Origin: an uncultured Parvularculaceae bacterium
GTDB taxonomy: Bacteria; Pseudomonadota; Alphaproteobacteria; Caulobacterales; Parvularculaceae
DNA: 32,897 nucleotides
NCBI GenBank assembly: GCA_938015425.1
Contig: CALLPQ010000162.1
Coordinates: 1-32,897, forward strand
Direction of reading: 5' to 3'
In this document: positions 8,470-17,080 of the stretch, piece by piece
Numbering within the stretch: the stretch's first letter is position 1
Layout: each line of letters opens with the position of its first letter
Made by a program: the position numbers and the translations under genes
The notes under the pieces: generated by a model
Told to the model about the DNA's origin: nothing
Databases searched by the model: none
Seen by the model: only the letters and a program-made list of their open reading frames with translations

Positions 8470-9915
8470 CTAATTATAGGCGATCAACTTGCCATTCTGG
8501 GTCAACACATAGACTTTCTCGCCAGCAATAACAGGTTGGACTATTGATCCTGAGTCAATTTTTTTGGTCTCAACAATCGTACCATCATCCGGCGTAACCT
8601 TCACCATCTTACCATGAGAGGACACAAGGACTAAATGATCGCCCGCCAATACAGGGCCCGCCCACGTGATACGGCCTTTTTTCTTCTTAGCTTTTTCATG
8701 CTTTGGCAATTGTGACACCCATAAAATTGCACCGAATTCACGGGAGACACACACCAACTCAGAATCAACCGAAACGAGATAGATAAAGTCACCCGCAACC
8801 CAAGGCATTTGCAAGCCCGTGACCGCCACTTCCCAAACACGGTCTCCGGTTCGTATATCGATCGCCACTAATTGACCTGCATGGCTAACAGCATATACAA
8901 GGCCGCGATCAATCACCGGACTGCCCGCAACATCATTCAATGATGATAGAGCCGTCAAATTAGCGTTCTGGGTTAGGGTATCATCCCAAACAGGGCGCCC
9001 GGAGCTGGTTAAAAAAGCAACCACCTGCCCCGATGAGAAAGGCGCGACCACAAGATCACCAGAGGCCGCCGGACTAGCCGAAGATAAAATTCTTGCTGGT
9101 TCTTCAAAGGATTGAAAATTCCAGTTTTTCTCTCCTGTCTCTTGGTCAAAAGAAACAAAATCATTGGCAATCGTCGTTAGATATAAAGCCCCTTGATAGG
9201 CTGTCGGGGGCGTGCGCACAGGGCTATCGGTTTTCGTCAACCAAATCTTTTCACCCGTTTCCGCGTCCAATGCCGCCGCAAAACCAAAACCGGAAGAGAC
9301 AAAAACCTTACCTCCCTCATAGGCGACACCGCCGCCAAAGCCTTTTTGAGCCGCTTTGGGACGGTCAAACAATTCGCGAACCCTAAAGCGTTCCGAGACA
9401 TCTTGTGTTAATGCCGTACGCCATAATAATTTGCCATCTTCTTCATTAAAGGCACTTACCTTTGCTTCAGCATCAATAACAAAGACGCGGCCATCAGCAA
9501 CAACAGGAGGCGCGGTTAATCGCTCAAGACGCTCGGAGGCCGTACCCACTTTTGCGGTCCATTGAACATCAAAATCAAGATTTGACTGTAAGTGGTGTAA
9601 GGTGTGGTCCGCTTCACCCCCAGGTTGGGGCCAAGAAGAATTAACATAGGATGGCGGTGTTGATACTTCCAGTGTGGCAAGCCGTGCATCAGCTGTAACA
9701 ATATCTTCAAGAGCTAGAACCGGAATTCTGCCATCATCATCCAGTCCGTCATCTTCATCTGATCCGTCACCACTAAAAACATTAGAAACAGCACTGATGG
9801 GGTTTATAGAGCAAGACGCTAAAAACAGCGCGGATAGCGCCATTATGACAACGCAACGCAGCTTATTGCTTTGTTTGGCAAGAGACAAAAACATCAATTC
9901 TACCAATTTCATCAT
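8470..9915 (-). CDS. bamB: BamB-like outer-membrane assembly lipoprotein (PQQ beta-propeller)
   Basis: A 481-residue lipoprotein of the BamB/PQQ-like beta-propeller class, a scaffold of the BAM complex that inserts beta-barrel proteins in the outer membrane. The N-terminus has a basic, hydrophobic signal with lipobox LASC at 32-35, so Cys35 should be lipidated. Repeated propeller blades follow, each with patterns such as DAETGEKIW, DQETGEKNW and DIRTGDRVW near blade ends. The E. coli protein is about 390 residues; the extra length here is mostly an acidic linker after the lipobox (GDGSDEDDGLDDDGR) and longer loops. Start at the first of two ATGs, with GAGAG upstream. It lies 100 bases after the yfgM-like gene and is probably co-transcribed. 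Confidence 0.92.
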   Translation of the reverse strand: MMKLVELMFLSLAKQSNKLRCVVIMALSALFLASCSINPISAVSNVFSGDGSDEDDGLDDDGRIPVLALEDIVTADARLATLEVSTPPSYVNSSWPQPGGEADHTLHHLQSNLDFDVQWTAKVGTASERLERLTAPPVVADGRVFVIDAEAKVSAFNEEDGKLLWRTALTQDVSERFRVRELFDRPKAAQKGFGGGVAYEGGKVFVSSGFGFAAALDAETGEKIWLTKTDSPVRTPPTAYQGALYLTTIANDFVSFDQETGEKNWNFQSFEEPARILSSASPAASGDLVVAPFSSGQVVAFLTSSGRPVWDDTLTQNANLTALSSLNDVAGSPVIDRGLVYAVSHAGQLVAIDIRTGDRVWEVAVTGLQMPWVAGDFIYLVSVDSELVCVSREFGAILWVSQLPKHEKAKKKKGRITWAGPVLAGDHLVLVSSHGKMVKVTPDDGTIVETKKIDSGSIVQPVIAGEKVYVLTQNGKLIAYN

Positions 9916-10015
9916 TCTATAACTCTCTACAGTTTCTGGACAGTTTTTAGCTATCCGTTCAGATTAGCTTTTTATGAACGAGGCTATATTAGCCATCTTG
10001 ATTATCTTGTCCGCT

Positions 10016-10972
10016 TTAATTATCTGGATCATCTTCATGGTCATCTTCATGATTATGGCCATTATCACTATGTCCCGTACCAGCCCCATTGTCACTACTA
10101 TCTTTGTCGCTGACCTCTTTTTCATTGATTGCCCTAACGTCTTCAAGGCCATCGGTGAGACCATCCGCCAGATCAGAAAAGCTGGGCACTTCAGCAATAC
10201 CAATTTCAGCGTCATTGCCCGCAATATTATTGCCTCCTTCAAGCGAGGCAGCATTCGACTCTCCGAAACTTTCCAAAAGGTCTTCAACTCTGGCTTCGCC
10301 ACTAATATTGGCCCCCGCTTTGCCAGCCTTGGCCAGAACAGCAAATTCTGTAGCCCGTTGCTTTAACGCAGGAGGAGTAGCAAAAGAACGTGATAGATTT
10401 TCGAAACCGGAAATTGCTTCATCAAAATCTTCTGCCGTTAGATGAGCCAACGCCACAAGTTCGCGCGCATAATATCCTAAAGGGGTCTCTTCTTGAGGAA
10501 GCGTCCCCAAATCACTTAGAACCGCGTCGCGCCCCCCCACATCAAGGGAGAGATAAGCGGAGCGTATTCTCGCGAGGTTTTGCAAATTCGGCGTTATATC
10601 TTCCATCGAAACAATCTTTTGATAATGGATATAAGCTTGGGTTACGTCCCCTTGGCGGGATAAAATAGCCGCCTTTTGAAAAGCCGCCAGTGCTGCATAT
10701 CCTTTTGCATCGCCTTCGATAATGGCATCCAGTGCATCATTGCCAACTGTCTCACCATCATCAAACGCAAACTGGGCATTATGGAACGCAACGGCACCCG
10801 CATTCGCCACATTTTCCTTTTGAGAATTCAGATATTGAACAACGCCTACGCCAACGACCAAGGCAAGGGCCCCTATCGCCAAAATAGGCCCCACCTTACG
10901 GATAATATCCATCTGGCGTTCTTCGGCTAATTCCTGATCAACTTCACGAAGCGTGCTATCTTCTGTACTCAC
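10016..10972 (-). CDS. YfgM-like TPR membrane protein with His/Asp-rich tail
   Basis: A 318-residue protein with a short cytoplasmic N-terminus, one transmembrane helix (about 27-48) and a periplasmic TPR-like helical domain. It matches the YfgM/DUF2659-type ancillary proteins, which in E. coli associate with SecYEG and the chaperone PpiD; this, and its place before bamB and der, support a role in handing secreted proteins to periplasmic folding. The initiator is GTG at 10972, with AAGGG eight bases upstream. The last 40 residues are unusual: acidic, ending in a His/Asp/Glu-rich tail (GHSDNGHNHEDDHEDDPDN) that looks like a metal-binding stretch and is not part of the known family core. Confidence 0.85.
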   Translation of the reverse strand: MSTEDSTLREVDQELAEERQMDIIRKVGPILAIGALALVVGVGVVQYLNSQKENVANAGAVAFHNAQFAFDDGETVGNDALDAIIEGDAKGYAALAAFQKAAILSRQGDVTQAYIHYQKIVSMEDITPNLQNLARIRSAYLSLDVGGRDAVLSDLGTLPQEETPLGYYARELVALAHLTAEDFDEAISGFENLSRSFATPPALKQRATEFAVLAKAGKAGANISGEARVEDLLESFGESNAASLEGGNNIAGNDAEIGIAEVPSFSDLADGLTDGLEDVRAINEKEVSDKDSSDNGAGTGHSDNGHNHEDDHEDDPDN

Positions 10973-10997
10973 ACGAGAACCCTTTATTCTACTGTAA

Positions 10998-11025
10998 ATC
11001 TTAACTTAAAAAACTTTGATAGCAA
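10998..11025 (-). promoter_or_regulatory. Possible promoter of the yfgM-like / bamB operon
   Basis: On the minus strand TTGCTA (11020-11025) and TAAGAT (10998-11003) are separated by 16 bases, about 26 bases before the GTG start. Each box has four or five matches to the sigma-70 consensus. Position is right, but the match is only moderate. Confidence 0.35.
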
Positions 11026-11115
11026 AATAATAGTGGCAAAACACAAATAGGCATTGATTTACCTAAGCCATTATTACGCTAATTTGAGGATGATATAAGG
11101 TTTTTTTTTATTTTT

Positions 11116-11150
11116 GCCTATGGTTATCTGATTCAAACATAGGCTTTTTT
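11116..11150 (+). terminator. Hairpin followed by six T residues, no gene upstream
   Basis: GCCTATG (11116-11122) pairs with CATAGGC (11138-11144) across a 15-base loop and is followed by TTTTTT (11145-11150). It would terminate a plus-strand transcript, yet all flanking genes are on the minus strand. It may end an unannotated small RNA or be chance. Confidence 0.4.
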
Positions 11151-11422
11151 CAAAAATTCCTATTCTAATATTCAATCTCGGGTTTGTTTCCATTATTTCA
11201 TCATAGTTATGAGTAGGCTCAGAGCCTGCAGCAAAAATCGTTAAACACTTTTAGCAGGTTGTAAATCAGACGTTCATTTCAACAACTTCACACGATTACG
11301 GCTCTAAATATTTAAAGTGAGAGCCCCATTTTCTTACGGGTTTTCATAGAACTCTTTGACCATAATGGCAATCACGGCCCCTATCGGTCCTACATCAAAG
11401 CAAAGTAAGCATCTATCCTATA

Positions 11423-14400
11423 TCAATTCGGCAATGTTGGGGGCGGCGTGTCATTTCCGGATGGGGGTGCAACGGGAAGAGGCGCTTCTTCCCCTCTTGC
11501 CTCATTAACAGGCTCGAATACTCTGCGAAAAACGCCCGGCGCAAAGGCCGACAGTGGATTGACGGAAATAGACGGCGCTGACACATCCCCCGTAATTCGA
11601 TAGGAAAGAGCCAAAACCCCCTCCCCAGTACGGCTGACAAAAAGTTTCCCGATTAAAGGGACATTCCCGAGGAGAGAATTGACCTGATAGGCGGGCGCAA
11701 AAGCCCCATTCAAATTAACATCCCCATTGCCGTCCAATCTTAAAGACCCATTAGACGTAATACCAATAGAGGGCCCAACCGCTTGTGCCTTTTCAAAGAT
11801 AAGCCGGTCAGCATCAATTTGAAAATCCGTTTTAATTTTATCAAACGCAATTCCCTCCCCGCTTACCAAGTCCCCTAATCCATCAAAAGACCCTGCTGCA
11901 AATAATTTTGCCAAAATCGGCGCGTTTACCAGTTTAACATTTTGCGCATAAACATCCCCGCTTACAATATCCTTTTTGGCATCATTGTAACGAAGATGTA
12001 AAATACCCTCCCCCCCTCTAATGGAACTTACCTCAAATAATCCCTCAAGCAACGTACCAAGATCATTTGTTTGCGCTTCAATAATGCGTTCCTTATTATC
12101 TTCTTCATCAACCCCATGGGTCAAGGTAATAGAAAGTGGGTCAAGATCACTATCAAGGCCGGCAAGATTTAATATTTGTAACTTTTCAAAATCGCGCCAC
12201 ACATCAAGCGAGGTATCACTCAATAAGATATCATTACGCAATTTAAGCTTATCAATGCGCACACTCGCCCGCACCCCATCTCCCCAATCAATGTCTACGT
12301 TGCGCTTGTCACTCCCATCTGCAGCTGTGACAATGTTCTCTGCTTCACTACCGCTATCATCCCCCGATACAGATACAGATGCGGATACAGTTTCTTTTGA
12401 TGTCGTTTGTCCGCGCCCAGACAGATAGTTTGCAATCACCGGACCTATATCCAAAAAGGCCCCCGATAAAATAAAATCCAGTTGCCCTTCTGGGGCACGC
12501 TCTGCCTCGGCTGCAAAATCAGCCTGATCTTTAATAAAAAATTTCCTAAACCCTAGCCCCAGCAATCTTCCAGTCGGGGCAAAACTTAGCTTTCCATCAA
12601 TATCGAGCGTGTCCCCCTTCAATATAAACCTGTTCACTCGCGTCACGGGCGCTGCTCCGCTTTGATCAAACTCGATTTCTAACTTCGCATTTGCCGGAAT
12701 ATCTTTACGTTTGCTCCATCCAAAAAAATCAAACCGTAAGGCCGCTTCTTTTAAATCCGCATCTATCGTCACTTTTTCCAGAGCCCGATAAGCCCCTTGT
12801 GCATTAACGGTATAATCAATCGCGCCGCGTAAGAATGAACGCACAGGCAATCCAATTAAATCTGCCGTAGAGGAATCAAATGTACCTTCTATTTTCAGTT
12901 TGGAGGGGCCATCCTCATCAACATAAAAATTCTGCACCCATTCAATGTTCACGGGTTCCTGATCAATTTCGGCAATACCCGCAATCGTCATATTGCGGGT
13001 TTTTAAATCAATAGTTCCTTTTGCATTTTCAAGATCCACATCGGCAAATATCTCTTTAAAGGTTAAATTATCAAATTCGGCTTTTCCATCATAAAGCAAT
13101 CCATTGCCGGGAACATTTCCCCCCCTAACACGCTGCAATTCCATAGTGACATTTGCGTTACCGGAAATTTGCTTGGGGTCCAATCCTCCACGGGATATCA
13201 AACCCAGCGGCTTTTGATTTAAAATATCTAATATCTCGCCCGCTTGCCCCGCCGCATCAAATTGTATAACTATATTCTTGGTAGGCGGATCAAACTGAGG
13301 AATGCTAACAATTCCCTTTTTTGCCTTCACATTACGTACATACCCACTATCCATTGTGACTTTGAGGGAGTTTCCCTGCACCACCCCATGACCCGCGCTT
13401 TTTGTTAATAGCGGCAAACCATAGATATAATCAACGCTGACATCAGCCACATCGAACTCAAGCTTTAAGTCTTTATTGGGTGTGTAGCCAAGCTTCCCCC
13501 TTAGGCCCGGTTTTAAATCTGCCTGGAAAGTTATATTTTTTGCGTAGCCACGACGGACACGGTTTTTTACCCATGTGCGCGATATTGGGGCGAGGCTTAA
13601 AGGCCAAAAATCCATCAGTTTTTGATAACCAACCCTGCCATCAATCTTCAAATCTGCTTGCAACCCAAAAGGGGGTTTAATGGCGATGTCATCTTTAGGG
13701 GGAATGTGCAACGCAAAACGACCACCCACTTTAATATCATCACTATTTAAATCAATATCACTCAAAGATAATTGACGGCCATTGATATCATATTGGCCAA
13801 TCAATTTAGCACGATCCAGTTCCAGAGTTTTTTGAAACAAGCCTTCACGATCAAGAGTTAATTTTTGCACTTCCAGATCAAAATCAATAACCGTATTTTT
13901 AAAGACATCAATCCCGTTTTGCGAGCGCGAACGCCCACCGCTTGCATTATCGCCGATTTTACCTGCTTCATCAGTGCTGTGATCAATTTGAACTGTTTCA
14001 AGTTTTATCAATCCAGAAATAAGCGCTTTGTTTTTCCCCACAAACACATCAAACACCTCTAATTTCAAGGCTTTTGCCTGAGGGTCATAGCCACCAACCG
14101 CCTTAAGGGTCTTAATGTCTAAAGGATCATTGCCAAGGGCCGCGACCGACAATTTTCCTGCCCCTGCCTCAAGATCAAAACCAACATCCAATAATGCCCC
14201 TCGAGAGGTAAATTCGGCACGCCCCTGACCACTAATGGGCGCCGTTATCGGGGAAGCCGTCATCCCGAAAAAGATTGAAGAAATATCACCAAGAGGCATA
14301 TTTTGACCATCCAGAAAAAGCTGAATGCGGTCTTTTTGCTCATCATACGCGGCTTGCAATAGCATACCCGATTTTTTGTCAGCATATAAAAAATCTGCAT

Positions 14401-15091
14401 TAGCTTTGATGGCAAAATCAGCCCCTGTTGATTTTTCAAACCGAACATCAATATTATCCGCCTGCCAACCTTTTTGCGTTTCCACACTTTTATAAATAAC
14501 GTGCACATCCTCCATTATAACAGAACGAAAAATGTCTCTATACATATCAGAATCAAGAAGTTCCGAGAAACGATCAACCAAACGCTGATCATTATTCGAG
14601 GAAGTTACATCGCTTTTTTCTAATACTTGTTGGTCGACTTCAATAATTACATTATTAGCTATTAGATTTTGAACGCCAAAACGCCCCTTTAAAATCTGGT
14701 CTTTTGGAACTTCAATAATGATCTTCGGCACCCTCGCCGATATAAAGGGCCCAAAGGGCGGTAGAGACAAGGGTATAGAAGATGGTAAATCAGGATGCGT
14801 GGCGGCCTTCTTATCAATCCCGTTTGCCACAACAACATCGCGCATCTCGATTTGATATAATCTGCGATCTTCAGGGGAAACCCGCAAATGAACCTGATCT
14901 AATTGAAACTGGTATCCGGGGGGGAGTTTTTGGGCAGCAATATGGGCGGCCATACCGTTAAACCGGTTAAGGGAAAGCCCTTTATGTTCAACGCGCCATA
15001 AAGCATAGCCAAGCAGCAGGACCAACACAGCGACCACAGCCCCGAAAATTTCGAGACTGATTATTCCAGCCTTTAACAAACGCGCCTTCAT
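11423..15091 (-). CDS. Large AsmA/YhdP-like envelope protein
   Basis: A 1222-residue protein anchored by one N-terminal transmembrane helix (about 10-32), the rest lying in the periplasm. Its length, repeated beta-rich segments and C-terminal region (FQIDADRLIFEKAQAVGPSI, then NLNGAFAPAYQVNSLLG and the AlSYRITG-like strand) match the AsmA-like C-terminal/YhdP group. In E. coli YhdP, TamB and YdbH are bridge-like proteins that carry phospholipids between the inner and outer membranes; a similar role is inferred. ATG at 15091 has AGGG four bases upstream. A Ser/Asp-rich low-complexity insert lies near residues 895-930. The C-terminus is proline-rich. It is monocistronic, flanked by 350- and 450-bp gene-free regions. 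Confidence 0.88.
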   Translation of the reverse strand: MKARLLKAGIISLEIFGAVVAVLVLLLGYALWRVEHKGLSLNRFNGMAAHIAAQKLPPGYQFQLDQVHLRVSPEDRRLYQIEMRDVVVANGIDKKAATHPDLPSSIPLSLPPFGPFISARVPKIIIEVPKDQILKGRFGVQNLIANNVIIEVDQQVLEKSDVTSSNNDQRLVDRFSELLDSDMYRDIFRSVIMEDVHVIYKSVETQKGWQADNIDVRFEKSTGADFAIKANADFLYADKKSGMLLQAAYDEQKDRIQLFLDGQNMPLGDISSIFFGMTASPITAPISGQGRAEFTSRGALLDVGFDLEAGAGKLSVAALGNDPLDIKTLKAVGGYDPQAKALKLEVFDVFVGKNKALISGLIKLETVQIDHSTDEAGKIGDNASGGRSRSQNGIDVFKNTVIDFDLEVQKLTLDREGLFQKTLELDRAKLIGQYDINGRQLSLSDIDLNSDDIKVGGRFALHIPPKDDIAIKPPFGLQADLKIDGRVGYQKLMDFWPLSLAPISRTWVKNRVRRGYAKNITFQADLKPGLRGKLGYTPNKDLKLEFDVADVSVDYIYGLPLLTKSAGHGVVQGNSLKVTMDSGYVRNVKAKKGIVSIPQFDPPTKNIVIQFDAAGQAGEILDILNQKPLGLISRGGLDPKQISGNANVTMELQRVRGGNVPGNGLLYDGKAEFDNLTFKEIFADVDLENAKGTIDLKTRNMTIAGIAEIDQEPVNIEWVQNFYVDEDGPSKLKIEGTFDSSTADLIGLPVRSFLRGAIDYTVNAQGAYRALEKVTIDADLKEAALRFDFFGWSKRKDIPANAKLEIEFDQSGAAPVTRVNRFILKGDTLDIDGKLSFAPTGRLLGLGFRKFFIKDQADFAAEAERAPEGQLDFILSGAFLDIGPVIANYLSGRGQTTSKETVSASVSVSGDDSGSEAENIVTAADGSDKRNVDIDWGDGVRASVRIDKLKLRNDILLSDTSLDVWRDFEKLQILNLAGLDSDLDPLSITLTHGVDEEDNKERIIEAQTNDLGTLLEGLFEVSSIRGGEGILHLRYNDAKKDIVSGDVYAQNVKLVNAPILAKLFAAGSFDGLGDLVSGEGIAFDKIKTDFQIDADRLIFEKAQAVGPSIGITSNGSLRLDGNGDVNLNGAFAPAYQVNSLLGNVPLIGKLFVSRTGEGVLALSYRITGDVSAPSISVNPLSAFAPGVFRRVFEPVNEARGEEAPLPVAPPSGNDTPPPTLPN

Positions 15092-15443
15092 AAAACCCTT
15101 GAAGTCCTAATTGGCGAAACCACCAAAACAATAATAAACATATAGCCGCTTATGATGTGGTGCAATAAGATATCAACTCGCCACAAACCTGAATATCAAT
15201 GCCCCACCCCTTACCGGATAAACCTAACGTGAATCATAACGGGCAATCTTAACCAGTAATAGGGCTATTTTAAGAACCTAAAAGAAAAAGCAAGACAAAA
15301 CATAATGTGGGCAACAACTAGACCATGACTGATACAGTTGCTTATATTTTAGACCTTAGATTATAGCTTCAAGACCTCTCATAGGCTATTAACCCAATAT
15401 CAATGCCACCTTTACAATTTAGGCCATTATAAAAGGATACCCC
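15092..15443. other. Divergent promoter region, YhdP-like gene / bcp
   Basis: A 352-bp AT-rich spacer between two divergent genes. No reading frame is convincing. For bcp, a TTGCTT near 15339 with TATAGC 18 bases later is a weak promoter candidate. AAGGA six bases before the ATG is a good ribosome-binding site for bcp. I did not recognise a redox-regulator site. Confidence 0.4.
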
Positions 15444-15962
15444 ATGACGACACCTACCGTTACAAAAGCCGGAAAACCTCTTGTAGAAGGAGGAAAAGCA
15501 CCCGCCTTTATGCTGCCAATTGACCAGAACATAAAAGATATCGATCATAAAGACGGAAAAATTTCCCTAAAAGATTTTGCAGGGAGCAAGGTGGTTGTCT
15601 ATTTCTACCCCAAAGATGACACACCCGGCTGCACCAAAGAAGCCATCGGGTTTTCTCAATCCTTGTCAAAATTCAAAAAAGCAGGCGTGCATATTATTGG
15701 TGTCTCAAAAGACCCTCTCACCAAACATACTAAGTTCCGTGACAAGCATGATCTGACCATCACCCTAGCCAGTGACGAAGAAGGTACCATGATCGAAAAA
15801 TATGGCTGTTGGGTTGAAAAGAACATGTATGGACGCAAATATATGGGCATAGAGCGGGCAACATTTTTAATTGATGAAAAAGGCAAGATTATCAAAATCT
15901 GGCGCAAGGTAAGGGTGGCCGGCCATGTAGAGGCCGTGCTTGAGGCAATTGAAAGCACATAA
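15444..15962 (+). CDS. bcp: Bcp/PrxQ-type peroxiredoxin
   Basis: A 172-residue thioredoxin-fold peroxidase that reduces hydrogen peroxide and organic hydroperoxides. The peroxidatic cysteine is Cys63 in the motif PKDDTPGCTKEA (57-67), with the conserved Thr/Pro before it. The resolving cysteine five residues later in E. coli Bcp is Ile68 here, so this is not the Cys45/Cys50 type. Cys122 (KYGCWVEK) is the only other cysteine and could act as a non-canonical resolving residue; otherwise the protein is a 1-Cys enzyme. A short N-terminal extension of about ten residues precedes the domain. The ATG has AAGGA upstream. The DUF455 gene begins within or directly after its stop codon, so the pair is probably co-expressed. 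Confidence 0.94.
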   Translation: MTTPTVTKAGKPLVEGGKAPAFMLPIDQNIKDIDHKDGKISLKDFAGSKVVVYFYPKDDTPGCTKEAIGFSQSLSKFKKAGVHIIGVSKDPLTKHTKFRDKHDLTITLASDEEGTMIEKYGCWVEKNMYGRKYMGIERATFLIDEKGKIIKIWRKVRVAGHVEAVLEAIEST

Positions 15963-15963
15963 G

Positions 15964-16875
15964 GTGACGTCAATAAAAACATTAGAATCAGCAAAACCCG
16001 AAGCGTTAGCAAAAATAACGTACGCTTGCATCAATGTGCTTGAGCAATCAGACCCCAAAAAAAAGGGGAAAGCCGCTAGGCAGGCGGTTCAGCTTTTTAA
16101 TACTTACGACCGAGATGCAATTCGCAAAGACCAAGCCCTACTCGCATCTTCCCCGCATAATTACTCGCCGGAGCACCTGCCCAAAGCGCCAAACCGACCC
16201 GCCAGAAATGATCGCCCCCCTTTAGTGCCCGCAACCCAAGTGCCAAGAAGACGGCTAAGCACCGGCACCGGACGGGCGGCCTTAATTCACGCGGTCGCCC
16301 ATATCGAGATGAATGCCATTGATCTTGCCTTTGATATGGTCATCAGATTTACCCCTGAAATTGCCCGGCGGGGGCTAGACCTTTATGGGTTTTTAAAAGA
16401 CTGGCTCAAAGTGGGCGGCGAAGAATCAGAACATTTTGCCTTATTATCCAACAGGCTAGAAGAATTGGGCACATTCTACGGATCCATGCCCGCCCATGAT
16501 GGTTTGTGGGAAGCGGCGATGAATACATCGGATAAAATTATTGCCCGGCTTGCCATCGCCCCAATGGTGTTGGAGGCACGCGGGCTGGATGTCACTCCGA
16601 ATATGATTAAAAAACTAGGGGATCATGGTGACGAGAAAAGCGCAAAGGCATTGCAACGCATTTATGATGATGAAATCGGCCATGTGGCCATTGGTGCACG
16701 CTGGTTCAAACAAATTTGCGCCCAAGACAAAGTGGAAAGCGTTGACAGTTTCAAACAATTGGTGAGAGAGCGTTTTCAAGGGCAAATCAAACCTCCTTTT
16801 AATCATCAAGCAAGGCAAGAGGCAGGCATTGAACGGGCCTTTTATGATGAATGGATAACCCAAATTACCCAATAG
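15964..16875 (+). CDS. DUF455 ferritin-like protein
   Basis: About 303 residues of the DUF455 family, a ferritin-like four-helix fold expected to hold a di-iron centre; some relatives are compared with MiaE, the tRNA hydroxylase. Candidate metal ligands are present in order: the Glu of HAVAHIEMNA, the EESEH motif, LEARGLD, and DEIGH near residue 230. Substrate is unknown. The GTG at 15964 begins one base after the bcp stop codon; a TTG at 15940, inside bcp, is an alternative in the same frame and has AGAGG six bases upstream. Either way translation looks coupled to bcp. Pairing a peroxidase with a putative di-iron protein suggests a link between iron or oxygen chemistry and peroxide defence, an inference only. 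Confidence 0.88.
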   Translation: MTSIKTLESAKPEALAKITYACINVLEQSDPKKKGKAARQAVQLFNTYDRDAIRKDQALLASSPHNYSPEHLPKAPNRPARNDRPPLVPATQVPRRRLSTGTGRAALIHAVAHIEMNAIDLAFDMVIRFTPEIARRGLDLYGFLKDWLKVGGEESEHFALLSNRLEELGTFYGSMPAHDGLWEAAMNTSDKIIARLAIAPMVLEARGLDVTPNMIKKLGDHGDEKSAKALQRIYDDEIGHVAIGARWFKQICAQDKVESVDSFKQLVRERFQGQIKPPFNHQARQEAGIERAFYDEWITQITQ

Positions 16876-17080
16876 GGTTGCTATTAACCATTTTACGTTC
16901 GTGTCAACAGCGAAAATCATAAAAAAAATAGGTTATTTCATCACATAATAGTTGCCAAATTTTCATAATTGCTATGCAATATACTTGTATGGAAGTTAAA
17001 CTCGTTGTGTGAAATATATATGGAAACTCTACGGTCTGACACCGTATCCAACACAACATGATTAATAGGGTATAGTAAAA

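Larger units (their letters stand above)
10973..11422. other. 450-bp gene-free region between YhdP-like and YfgM-like genes
   Basis: No convincing reading frame on either strand. It holds a possible minus-strand promoter near 10998-11025, a plus-strand hairpin with T-run at 11116-11150, a nine-T run at 11101-11109 and a 6-bp inverted repeat (GGCTCT at 11300-11305, AGAGCC at 11320-11325). Nothing resembles a tRNA or a riboswitch that I know. Confidence 0.5.

Noticed and set aside
9964-10344. Frames on both strands across the yfgM-like C-terminus
   Set aside because: They arise from the repetitive His/Asp codons of the tail and show no protein-like features.
12021-12428. A plus-strand frame of 135 codons
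   Set aside because: Antisense to the YhdP-like gene, Ser-rich with no family pattern; a shadow of that gene.
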